DNA of 64,000 bases, taken from assembly GCA_014529385.2 (NCBI GenBank), contig CM043965.1, positions 66,311,190 to 66,375,189 of the forward strand, in the 5' to 3' direction. This document shows positions 10,390 to 20,712 of the stretch, piece by piece. Within the stretch, counting starts at the first letter, position 1, and each line of letters opens with the position of its first letter. Source of the stretch: Adiantum capillus-veneris (taxonomy: Eukaryota > Streptophyta > Polypodiopsida > Polypodiales > Pteridaceae). A program made the position numbers and the translations under genes. The notes below the pieces were generated by a model, which was given only the letters and a program-made list of their open reading frames with translations, searched no databases and was not told the origin of the DNA.

Positions 10390-13300
10390 TGCCTTGCATC
10401 CATCTAGCATCTTCAAAAGGATAATTCTTAAACTTAATAAGATACCATCGAATAGTCTTACCGCCTCTTAATACTTTGTCTTCATGTCTGAGAATGGACT
10501 TGGGCTACAATACCTCTTCTTGGTCCTTGATCTCCGGTGGGTCTTCAATAGTTGGTTCTTGAGGTGGCTCTCCTCTGTAAGGCCTTAGTAGGCTCACATG
10601 GAACACATTGTGTATAAGCCAATGCCTGGGCAACTTGAGTTGATAGGCCATCTCATTGATTGGTCAAAGAATTTGGAAGGGACCGTAGTACCTTTTTGTT
10701 AACTTAGCATATTACTTTTGGTGTCCCATAGGGTTCTTGCCCATGGTGTGCCTTAATCGAACTTTGGGAAATTTAAGCAAGACCCAATCATTTTCTTTAA
10801 AGGCTTGGGCTCTTCTATGCTTATCAGCAGCAGCCTTTTGCCTTTACTGTGAGATAGAGATAGCATCCTTAATCTTTTGAAAAGATTCTTGTAGATCTTG
10901 GCTATACTCATCTGCAATGAAGATCTTCCCGTGTACCTTAAGTAGCAAAGGACTTTTGGATCTTCCCTCAATTACCTCGAAAGGTGATTTTCCCGTGGAA
11001 GTATGTACAATGTTATTGTAGGCATACTCCACTAAGGGTAAGTACTTCTCCCATTGGGACTTTGATCTACTTCCGTTACGTAGGCTTTTAGTAGATCAAG
11101 AATTGTTAGGTTAGCTATTTCACTTTGGCCATCCGTTTGGGGGTGATAGGCCGAAGAGAAGTTTAGCCTTCTCCCTTAATTCTCAAAGAGACCCTTCCAA
11201 AAATTATTGGTCATTCTAGGATCTCTATCCGACACTATGGACATCGCCAAGCCATGGTACTTGAAGATTTATGATATGAAGAGGGTTGCCATTTGATGGG
11301 CTTTGATAGTCTTTTTGAAAGGTATAAAACGAGCTTGTTTATTGAACCTGTCTACCATCGTCCATATTCTCGTATTTCCATGGATAGACTTAGGCAATCC
11401 AAATATATAAGCCATGGATATGCTCTCCCATGGTGAATTAGGGATTGGCAAAGGTTGAAGCAATCTAGGTTGCTTTCCTCTATCAAACTTTGTCTTTTAG
11501 CATACCACACATTTAGAAACATACTCTTGTATGTTTGTTTTCATGGCAGGCCAATAGAAATATGTTTCAATCCCTTTTAGGGTAGACTGAATCCCGCTAT
11601 GCCCCACATAAGGAGGAGCATGAGATTCATACATTACTTTCTCACGTAGTGAGTTAGTAACGCATAGTCTATTGCCATAGAGAAGATAACCATCTTGTAA
11701 GGTAAATGGTTCCTCTTTCTTCCCTAGTGCAAGGGCTGAAATCACATCTCTAAAATCAAAATCAATAGCGTACTCATCTATCATAGAAGATAGATCATTG
11801 TGTGTTACTATGGAAACCGCATTCACTCTCGGTCGTCTTGAGAGTGCATCGGCTACTTGATTATGCTTGCCAACAATGTGAGCAATATGAATATGAAATT
11901 GAGAAAGGAAATTTGCCCACCTCATTTGTTTGTCGGAGAGCTTGGCCTGCATCATGAAGTACTTAAGGCTTTGGTGATCCGTCCCCGCAGAATGAAAGAA
12001 ATCCCCAGTAAATAGTGCTTCGACAAGTCTAAGGCATGTAGAAGTGCGAGGAGTTCCTTTTCATATATGCATAGAGATTGCTCAATAGGGTCGAGGCTTC
12101 GACTTTCGTAGGCTATAGCGTGCCCTTCTTGGAGCAAAACAGCTCTAAGGCAATCACCACAAGCGTCACATTGGACCTCAAATGGCTTTGAGAGACCCGA
12201 CAGTGTAAGCACAAGTTGAGAGATAATCTTTTCTTTAAGCTTTTCGAAAGCATTGTTCTCCTTGGAAGACCATGTATACCCAACATTTTTCTTTGTTAGG
12301 TCATGTAATGGTCCTGCTATTAGTGAGAACTTTTCTATGAAGCATCTATAGTACGCACACATACCTATAAAGCTTCTTAGTTCATGAAGATTCCTTGGAT
12401 TAGGCCATCCTTTTATTACCTCTAGCTTTGATGGATCCATTTGGATGCCATCTTTAGAGATAATGTGACCTAAATATTGAATCTCTTGTAAGAAAAACTC
12501 ACTTTTTCTTTCGAATTAACATAAAGTTTATTCTCTCGTAAGATTTGAAATACTTCCTGGAGATGTTGCTTGTGTTCATCTAGTGAATTAGAGTAGATGA
12601 TAATATCATCAAAGGACACTCTAGTAAAGGTTCGGTGAGGCCTGAATAGCTTCTCCATCAAGCGATTGAATGTGGCTGCTGCATTGGTCAAACCAAAAGG
12701 CATGACAATGTATTCTTAAAGACCAAACGTAGTGCAAACTGCGGTGTTTACAATGTCTTGATCAACTATCCTTATTTGATGGTAGCCACTTTTTAGGTCA
12801 ATTCTACTAAAGTAGGTCGACTCTTGTAGCTTATCAAATATTTCTTCTACTCGTGGAATGGGAAACCTATTCTTGATAGGATCGTATCTAGTGCTCTATA
12901 GTTGACACACATACGGTACATGTCGTCTTTCTTTTGCACTAATAATACCGGCAAGCAGAATGGAGATGAGCTAGGCCTAACCATGCCCTTCTCAACTAAC
13001 TCATGCACTTGCTGCATAATCTCCTCTTGTTGAGCTTGAGAAACTCTATAAGGAGGTTTATTAGGCGGTGAACTTCCTGGAAGAAGTTCAATTGCATGGT
13101 CATCATTGCCTCGTTTAGGAGGTAGTTCACAAGGGATGTCGTCAATAAAAACATCTTGAAATCCCTTGAGAAAATTGGATAACTCTAATTCCTTGTGATT
13201 AATTATAATGGTTATCCTTGCGATAACGCTCAAGCTCTTCAGGAGAGAGTTTGTTTTTGCCTTTGTAAAATCCTGCTCCTTAGCTTTGTTGTTATTGGAA

Positions 13301-13530
13301 TTGCCCTTAGGAGACTTTTGGACATTATCCTTCCCCTTGGGCTCATTAGAACCCTTGTTTTCCGTGGGCTTAGGATTTCTCTTAGCCCCTTGTTGGAAAT
13401 AGATTCGTGAAGCCACCATGGTGTGGTGTATAACTGCATATATAGTGTGTGGCCTTTGGGAGTTAACATGCTCCACCATATCTTCAGTTAGACCCGCACA
13501 AAATTGTTGTTTTTGCTCTCCATCATCCAT
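10390..13530 (-). pseudogene. G1(-) gag C-terminus and pol, with internal deletion
   Basis: Read leftwards: gag remainder (13530 to about 13220), a jump, RT start (about 13200-12847), RT palm with F-D-D-I-I-I-Y (12703-12470), RNase H (12440-11952), integrase zinc region (11955-11497), integrase core (11463-11090) and C-terminal part (11032-10400). The catalytic Glu region near 11125 is in frame (YHPQTDGQSE), unlike in G1(+). The CCHC knuckle and the whole protease are absent: gag text matching G1(+) up to about 3840 is followed directly by text matching from about 4441. Several stops remain. Confidence 0.82.
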
Positions 13531-13532
13531 CT

Positions 13533-13723
13533 TGTTGGGGTATAAAGCCCAATGTGGTCACCCAGGTAAGTGGGCGGGCCGCCAGGTATGTACACATATT
13601 CTTTTGTAAAACCTAATAAGAACTCACTATGCTCTACACATTACAGTAGAGCGAGTTCACCATATCGTCGTGCTCTTCTTCTCGCACTCTCTCTCGCGTC
13701 GCACTTCCGCTCGTACTCCTTCA
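13533..13723 (+). repeat. 5' LTR of Copia-1a (191 bp)
   Basis: Begins TGTTGGGGTATAAAGCCC and ends TCCTTCA. It differs from its 3' partner at about 13560 (A against G) and near 13658 (CGTCGT against CGTTGT). A TATAAA sits only 9 bases from the left edge, which would leave a very short U3. Confidence 0.95.
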
Positions 13724-13725
13724 AC

Positions 13726-13737
13726 TGGTATCAGAGC
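13726..13737 (+). other. Primer-binding site of Copia-1a
   Basis: TGGTATCAGAGC two bases after the LTR, complementary to initiator-Met tRNA. Confidence 0.93.
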
Positions 13738-14772
13738 TCAGATCGAGGCTCGGGGCAGCACTACATGAGGCCAAAGTCACTAGCTCAGATTGGAGTGAAA
13801 TTCGACAGACGAAGACACGGCCCCAAATCTTGTGGGTCACCGTTCGGCTTCGACAAAGGTCTGTGTAGGCCATTTTCGACTACGTGGTCTTGGCGGGTGC
13901 AGATCCGACTCTGCAAATTTGGGGTTTTTTTGGCCTACGACTGCAGGTGCTGAGGATATCGACACTCCCAGAGTGTTGATTTGTGGCTATCTACACATCG
14001 AAGGAAGGCTCACAGTTCTTGGAGGTGTGTCACATACGACACGGGCGCATCTACACACAGACTATAGGCGACATCCACTAGTTCATCAGGTAGCTTGTGT
14101 TTGTTGCTTGATACTCCAGATTTCATCTTGACATTGCAGGTACTTCCACATGGCATATATTGTCAGAGACGATGTATGTCTGTTGAGGGTTTGCTAGCTG
14201 TGAGTCACGCAGCAAACAACTGCCGCAGCGGTTACAGCATACAGTGGGAAATTTGTGGATGTATGACTTTGTGGGAAGTCTATGTACTGTCAGATTTACT
14301 GCAGCCTTTGTTGAGGGTCGAGTGAGGTTTTATTGAGCTGGGGGATTCTCGAATGTTGAGATCCTTTCAGTGATACAGGTCTTGGAGCGATCCCTCGAGC
14401 ACCCTTAGATAGGCAGCTAGGATGTATTGACTGTGAGTTAGAAAGATGGGATTGCATCTTTGCTTTACTGCCGTTGAGGCATTGTCACAGTCTATGCTTA
14501 CACGACAGTGACAGGACAGTAAGAGACAGTACATGTGCTGGACAGGTTTACCCGCAGCTTACAGTGTCAGAGAGACAGTGTTTTTGAGCTATTTTTTGGT
14601 CTGTTTTTTGAGTACACCAGAGCCATTTTACAAAGGAGACTCTGCCGAAATTTATGCAGAATCTGAAGCTTTTTTGGTTCATTTGACAGGTTGATATTGG
14701 TTCAGAGGTCAGTTTACAAGGGAAACTTTGCCGAATTTTTCCCAGGAAAGTAAACCACTGTGAAGCGTAGCT
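13738..14772 (+). other. Copia-1a untranslated leader (about 1.04 kb)
   Basis: Lies between the primer site and the gag ATG at 14773. Open frames of 76-127 codons in it overlap one another and resemble no known protein. Copia-1b has the same leader, plus an extra segment of about 51 bp (near 54355-54406) that Copia-1a lacks around 13835. The leader is GC- and CAG-rich compared with the flanks and may hold packaging or translation-control structure; that is inference. Confidence 0.7.
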
Positions 14773-15783
14773 ATGGCTGGATCACAGGACGCTACTCTTT
14801 ACAATATCAAGAAGCTGGATGGAACCAATTTCCCATTGTGGAAGAAGCAGATTTGGCACGTGTTGGTACAAAAGAAGCAGATAAAACCTATAAAGCTTAA
14901 GGGGATAAAACCAGAAGATATGGACGAAGATGAATGGAGCGAAATGGATGAATTGGCACTTTCTACCATTATGCTGACTTTGGCAGAAAGCGTTTACTTC
15001 AATGTAGTAGACGAGATGTCGGCTTATCAAGCATGGTTAAAGCTGAGTGATCTTTATGAGAAGCAGAGTGCAGCTTCACAGGTATACTGGCTTAAGAAGC
15101 TTGTTGACTTGAAGATGAAAGAAGGGACACCTATGTCCAATCATCTGAATGAATTCAACACAATCTATAGTCAGTTGTCAGCTCAAGGTGTCAAGTTTGA
15201 TGAACCTGCTAGAGCTATGTTCCTGTTGATCACATTGCCGGAAAGTTGGGACACTTTTCGCACAGCTTTGAGTAATTCTGCACCTCCAGATGGTTTGAAC
15301 ATAGCAGGTGTAGAAGGAAGTCTGTTTACTGAAGAAACCAATAGAAAGACAATGGACAAAGGCAAAGGAACAACCTTAGTTGTCAGGGGAAGGACCAAAG
15401 AAAAGTACAAAGGTGGAAAGAGAAATCAGTCTCATAGCAAGTCCCGCAGTGCTAAAGGCAAGAGTGACATAGAATGCTACCATTGTGGCAAGAAGGGTCA
15501 CATGAAAAGAGACTGTAGAGAATGGAAAGCAAAAAAAGGCAAAGAGAAAGCTGAAGACCATGGTGAGAAGAACAAGTCCTCAGTAAAGATTCAAGAAATA
15601 AATGTGACAAACACTGTTGCAGAGGATGACAGTCTAGTGTCAGGAGACATCTACTTCTTGAAGAATACAATGGACTCAGCTCTTCTTACAGCATCTGATG
15701 GAAATGCACTGAGTGACTGGATTATAGACTCAGGGGCATCACTTCATGTGTCTCCAACAAGGAGTGGTTTACCTCTTATGTGA
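14773..15783 (+). pseudogene. Copia-1a gag and protease (frameshifted at the end)
   Basis: A 336-codon frame from ATG 14773 (MAGSQDATLYNIKKLDG). Residues 1-200 are the UBN2-type gag (SDLYEKQSAASQVYWLKKL, MSNHLNEFNTIYSQL); a basic stretch follows. The CCHC knuckle CYHCGKKGHMKRDC is at about residues 235-248 (15477-15518). The protease active site DSGASLHVSP is at about 15727-15756. Just after it, Copia-1a has one A fewer than Copia-1b (CCAACAAGG against CCAAACAAGG), which shifts the frame and ends the protein at 15783. In an intact copia this frame would run on into integrase. The start choice is supported by conservation with Copia-1b. Confidence 0.88.
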
Positions 15784-17639
15784 CCACTAAAGATCATGTT
15801 CGGCTAGGCAATGGGCAGACATGTGAGATCTTAGGTGTTGGAGATGTTCAATTGAAGTTTCAGAATGGCTCTTCTTTCACGCTGAAGAATGTGAGACATG
15901 TTCCCGCAATTACAAAGAGCTTGATCAGCACAGGTTTACTTGATGATGCTGGCTACGTCACCACTTTTGGACAGAACATGTGGAAGATATCCAAGGGTTC
16001 TATGACAGTAGCACATGGAGTAAAGTCTGGAGGACTTTACATGATTTATGTATCAAATGTCTCTAAAAATGTAATCAATGTAACTGAGCAGCCGAACGTT
16101 TCTTTGTGGCATAGCCGGTTAGGACATATGTCCAAGAAGGGAATGGAAATCTTGTCTCGTTCTGGTTATTTGCCTGGATTTTCATTTAATGATTTTGAAT
16201 TCTGTGAACATTGTCTGTATGGTAAGCAAACACAGCAGCCACATAAGCATAGAAGCAGTAGAAGAGATACACAGTTGGCACTTGTTCATAGTGATTTGTG
16301 TGGACCTATGCCTAACCTATCTCTAGGGGGAGCTTCTTACTTTATGACATTTATAGATGATTACTCGAGGAAAGTATGGGTTTACTTTCTCAAGCCCAAG
16401 GATGAAGCGTTTAGTGTTTTCAAAACGTTTGTGACACTTGTGGAGAATCAGAGTGGCAAGAAGCTTAAATGCTTACGCACTGACAATGGTGGAGAGTATG
16501 TTTCAAAGGCCTTTCAGGACTTTTGTGAGTCAAAAGGTATAAAACGTGAACTTACTGCTCCTTACAATCTTCCTCAAAATGGTGTTGCTGAGAGGATGAA
16601 TAGGACCATACAAGAGAAGGTCATAAGTATGTTGTCTAATGCACAACTGCCAAATGGGTTTTGGGCTGAAGCTGTATCAACAGCTGTTCATCTTGTAAAT
16701 AGATCTCCTAGCAAGGTTTTGCAGAAGGATTCAGTGCCAGAGATGGTATGGTCAGGCAAAATGCCCTCATACAAGCATCTCAGAGTCTTTGGCTGTGAGG
16801 CATATACTCACGTTCCAAAGGAATTTAGGAACAAACTTGAGCCAAAGAGTAGAAAGTGCATCTGTCTAGGCTATGGTAATTTTGGTGAGATGGGGTACAG
16901 ACTTTGGGATCCCGAATCCAGAAAGGTTGTCCGCAGCAATGATGTTCACTTTAATGAATCCAAATATCATTCTAAACCAGAGAGGGTTGAGGAGATTAGA
17001 AGAGTTGTCTTCCAAGAAGATGGACCTGCACGTGCAAGACAAAATGTCAGGGTTCAAGAGGAGCAAGGACAGGATAGATTGGAACCACAGGTTGTGGCTG
17101 AGCCTGAGCCACCTATTGTGCGTAGATCTGGACGTGTCACGCGACCTCCTGATAGGTTTGTTCCATCTATGAACTGTGTCATGTTGACTGATTGCAATGA
17201 GCCTTCATGTTACAAGGAAGCAGTGCAAATGAAGGACTCCGGGAATTGGCAATTGGCCATGCAGTCAGAGATGACAGCTCTGCATAAAAACCAGACATGG
17301 AAGCTATTTAAATTACCATGGGGCAAAAAGGCTCTACCTTGTAAATGGGTTTACAGGTATAAGATCACCGCTCATGATAGGCAGCCAAAGTACAAAGCAA
17401 GGCTTGTTGCCAAGGGCTTTAAGCAAGAACAAGGCATTGACTTTGATGAAGTCTTCTCTCCGGTGGTCAAGATGACTACATTGAGATGCTTTCTTGCATT
17501 GGTTGCCATATTAGATTTGGTGTTGCACCAAATGGATGTCAAGACAGCGTTCTTGCATGGTGATTTAGATGTGGAAATTTACATGCAGCAGCCAGAAGGG
17601 TTTGTTGAGAAAGGCAAGGAAGATTGGGTATGCCAGTGA
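15780..17639 (+). pseudogene. Copia-1a protease end, integrase and RT N-part
   Basis: A 619-codon open stretch continuing the polyprotein in the shifted frame. Pre-integrase zinc motif: LWHSRLGHMSKKGMEIL and CEHCLYGKQ. Integrase core: HSDLCGPM, FIDDYSRKVWVYF, RTDNGGEYVS, and the Glu in NGVAERMNRT (D-D-E present). The RT domain starts around KWVYRYKI (about 17342) and includes ARLVAKGF and the DEVFSPVVK and QMDVKTAFLHGDL motifs. The stretch ends at a TGA (17637-17639), where Copia-1b has TTG, so this stop is a private mutation of Copia-1a. Confidence 0.88.
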
Positions 17640-18897
17640 TTAAAGAGTCTTTATGGCTTAAAACAATCACCGAGGGCATGGTACCATAAATTCCACAAGT
17701 TTATGCTTTCTCAAGGCTACAAACGTAGTGAGTTCGATCACTGTCTATATACAAAGAAGGCTAAGGATGGCAGTTGGCTGATCCTTATTTTGTATGTGGA
17801 TGACATGTTGATTGCTGGCAAGCACTTGGAAGAAATTTCAGCTTTGAAGTCAAAGATGGCAAAATCGTTTGACATGAAAGACATGGGTGAGGCAAGTCAT
17901 ATACTTGGTATGCGCATTGAGAGACACAGATCAAAGAAGTTGATTTGGTTATCTCAAACAGAGTATATTGACAAGGTTTTGCAACGTTTCAATATGGAGA
18001 AGGGAAAGGCATTGAGTGTTCCATTGCCACCATATGTGAAACTTAGCAAACAAGATTGTCCTGTGTCTGAGGAAGAACAGGCTGAAATGGATAAGATTCC
18101 ATATGCGTCTGCAGTGGGTAGTTTGATGTATGCAATGATTGCTACTCGCCCAGGCATTGAGTGTTCCATTGCCACCATATGTGAAACTTAGCAAACAAGA
18201 TTGTCCTGTGTCTGAGGAAGAACAAGCTAAAATGGATAAGATTCCATATGCGTCTGCAGTGGGTAGTTTGATGTATGCAATGATTGCTACTCGCCGAGAC
18301 ATTGCATTTGCAATGGGAGTAGTAAGTCGATACATGTCAAACCCAGGCAAGAAACATTGGGAGGCAGTGAAAGGAATATTGAGATACCTGAAAGCTACAA
18401 AGAGTATGCGTATATGCTATGGGAGTCAGGAGCTAAGTGTAAAGGGTTTTACATACTCAGATTATGCAGGTGACTTAGACAACCGAAGGTCTACGTCAGG
18501 GTATGTCTTTACATTGGCTGGTGGAGCAGTATCATGGCGTTCTAGATTACAAGATTGTGTTACTCAGTCTACTACAGAGGCTAAATATGTTGCAGCATCA
18601 GAGGCATGCAAAGAATCAATTTGGCTTAATCGACTAGTAACAGATTTGGGAATCAAAGAAGAGATGCCTGTGTTATATTGTGATAGTCAAAGTGCTATAC
18701 AATTGGCTCGCAATCCAGTTTATCACTCAAAGACAAAGCATGTGGATGTGAAGTATTATTTCATTAGGGAAATGCTCGAGGATAAGCAACTTCAGCTTGT
18801 CAAAGTTCACACCACAGAAAATCCTGCTGATCTACTTACAAAAGGACTTCCCTCAGAGAGCTTTGCGCATTTTCGCAAGCAGATAGGTGTAGGGTAG
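17640..18897 (+). pseudogene. Copia-1a RT catalytic part and RNase H, split by a 145-bp tandem duplication
   Basis: The frame 17703-18191 holds the RT catalytic motif (LYVDDMLIAGK, near 17790-17822) and runs into SEEEQAEMDKIPYASAVGSL. A 142-bp block (about 18009-18150) is then repeated at 18154-18295. Because the period of 145 is not a multiple of three, the first copy runs into a stop at 18191. The second copy is open only in the next frame, giving RNase H (YSDYAGDLDNRRSTSGYVF, then TEAKYVAASEACKE, then LYCDSQSAIQLA) to the stop at 18897. Copia-1b has the same arrangement, so the lesion is older than both insertions. Confidence 0.9.
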
Positions 18898-18974
18898 TAC
18901 ATCACTTCTCTACATCTCTTGTATATTAGCTTGTATAGTAGCTTCTCTCACACTTAAAGTACCACATTGGACTT

Positions 18975-18986
18975 TAAGTGGGAGGT
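18975..18986 (+). other. Polypurine tract of Copia-1a
   Basis: TTAAGTGGGAGG immediately before the 3' LTR; identical in Copia-1b (59541-59552). Confidence 0.8.
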
Positions 18987-19177
18987 TGTTGGGGTATAAA
19001 GCCCAATGTGGTCGCCCAGGTAAGTGGGCGGGCCGCCAGGTATGTACACATATTCTTTTGTAAAACCTAATAAGAACTCACTATGCTCTACACATTACAG
19101 TAGAGCGAGTTCACCATATCGTTGTGCTCTTCTTCTCGCACTCTCTCTCGCGTCGCACTTCCGCTCGTACTCCTTCA
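18987..19177 (+). repeat. 3' LTR of Copia-1a (191 bp)
   Basis: Same ends as the 5' LTR and followed by the CATCT target duplication (19178-19182). Confidence 0.95.
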
Positions 19178-20309
19178 CATCTTTTTGAAGACAGTGGCTT
19201 TGAGATGTAAATCCTAAAACTTGTCTACATACTTGTGAATAGATTCGTAGGAGAGAGTTTCAAGCTTCGCCATTCGGTGAGTACTTTGTCTTTGGCATCG
19301 GTAGCCAAAAATTGCTTCATGATGGAAGCTCTTAAAGCTTTCCATGTTCGTGGGGCTTCACCGTTTGCCCATAGGCTAGACCACCATTAACTGGCGGACT
19401 TTTGAAAATTCATAGCTACATGGTGTAGCTTAGAGGACTCCATGAAGCCCTCATCTCCAAACGCCACATCGAATTGTTAGATGAAGGCCAAGACTTTGTC
19501 CGTAGCACCAAAGGTGCCATCGTAGGTAAGGAAAGAGATGTTCTTTCCTCCCTCTTTGAACTTCTTGAGCTTGGTCGACCTCTTCCACGCGGCATAGGAT
19601 TTCCTATGGCCTCTTCTTTTTGATGGTTCAAAAGTTGTACCATTGCTTTCTTCAGAAGATGAAGAATTTGAGGAAGATAGAGAAGAGGGTGACCTCTTTC
19701 TCGCCTTTTTCTTGCCTTGTTCCTCTTTGTCTGCACCATCACTTTCTTCATAAGAGGAAGAGGATGAAGAAGGCGGAGAAGAGGGTGACCTCTTTCTCGC
19801 CTTTTCCTTCTCTTGTTTTTTGTCATCCCTCTTTGAATTGTAGTGTGGAGAAGTGTGCGATGGTCTTCTCCATTTAGGAGGTGATGGAGAGCGTTTTGCT
19901 CGCCGTCTTCGTGGAGCCATCTCCATCGAGGTGGCACGAGGTCACTTCTTTCTCGTTCTTTTGGCGGGGACTCTTGAGTTCTCCTTTGGGAAGGAGACGC
20001 GTCGTCAAGCAGTAAATTTTTGAGCCCTTTGTACGGATCCTCTTCTTCTTCCCGAATCGGAGAGAGGCCTCTTTTGAAAGTCTCGCAAGGAGGCTTCCTA
20101 GGTGCTCTTTCATCATGGTGGGGAGTTTGGAGAATCCCATGAGCACGTAGCTGTCGTTGCACTTCACTTTGGAGGGATGGATTGCCCATGGCTTGTTGAA
20201 GCCTAGAAATAAGGTAGTTAACAAGCATAGGGGTATCATTAGTAGGCTGCTCATTAGCAAAATCAAAGCTATCGACATTAATTTCACTCTCTTTACTATT
20301 GCCAGCCAT
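19178..20309 (-). pseudogene. G1(-) gag N-terminal part, frameshifted, cut by Copia-1a
   Basis: Starts at Met 20309 (MAGNSKESEINVDSFDF). It passes through an acidic/proline segment, then a Ser/Lys/Arg-rich low-complexity part that continues in a second frame (19926-19477, with KKARKRSPSS repeats) and gag text TYDGTFGATDKVLAFI. The frame change near 19900 is a lesion. The gag is interrupted at 19178 by Copia-1a and resumes at 13530. This copy shows what the truncated G1(+) has lost. Confidence 0.82.
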
Positions 20310-20699
20310 TCTAACAATTTTTTAGGTGTACTTTGGCACTTCAAGCCCTAGTTGCTGCTCCTCTTTACCCCTTTAGAAAAGCACTCAAGCTACTATACCT
20401 ATGGCTTGAATATCATTAATTGCAAAGGAATAGAAGAGAGGGTCTTTCAACACCAAAACAGTACCGGCTCCTGTCAAGCTTCTAATAGCTCAATAGTGGT
20501 TAAGCTGTAGGTAAGCCCCGTAGGACTCCACTATTAAGACCATAGCTCTTGACAGTGATGCCCCGTTATTTGCACGAAGGCAGGCCCACTGCAAGACTGA
20601 AAAATCTCTATTCTACTTACTCAATTGCAATTAATAATACCAACCATTTATAGCTAGCTTGAGGACCTCCCTTCTTGAGCAAGAAAAGAGAAACCTTGT

Positions 20700-20712
20700 G
20701 CTCTGATATCGG
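20700..20712 (-). other. Primer-binding site of G1(-), diverged
   Basis: The minus strand reads CCGATATCAGAGC next to the LTR end TAATACA. It matches the tRNA-Met primer motif TGGTATCAGAGC in its last nine or ten bases. Confidence 0.7.

Larger units (their letters stand above)
13533..19177 (+). mobile_element. Copia-1a, complete Ty1/copia element with 5-bp target duplication
   Basis: Two 191-bp LTRs (13533-13723, 18987-19177) differ at only two positions that I can see. The flanks are CATCT before and CATCT after, a perfect 5-bp TSD inside the gag of G1(-). A tRNA-Met primer site, a long leader, gag-protease-integrase-RT-RNase H order and a polypurine tract are all present. The element is structurally whole but its reading frame is broken in at least three places. 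A second copy, Copia-1b, lies at 54050-59744. Confidence 0.95.

Noticed and set aside
13738-14330. Leader open frames of Copia-1a (76-127 codons) as accessory genes
   Set aside because: They overlap in different frames, show no domain, and an indel of about 51 bases between the two copies falls in them.
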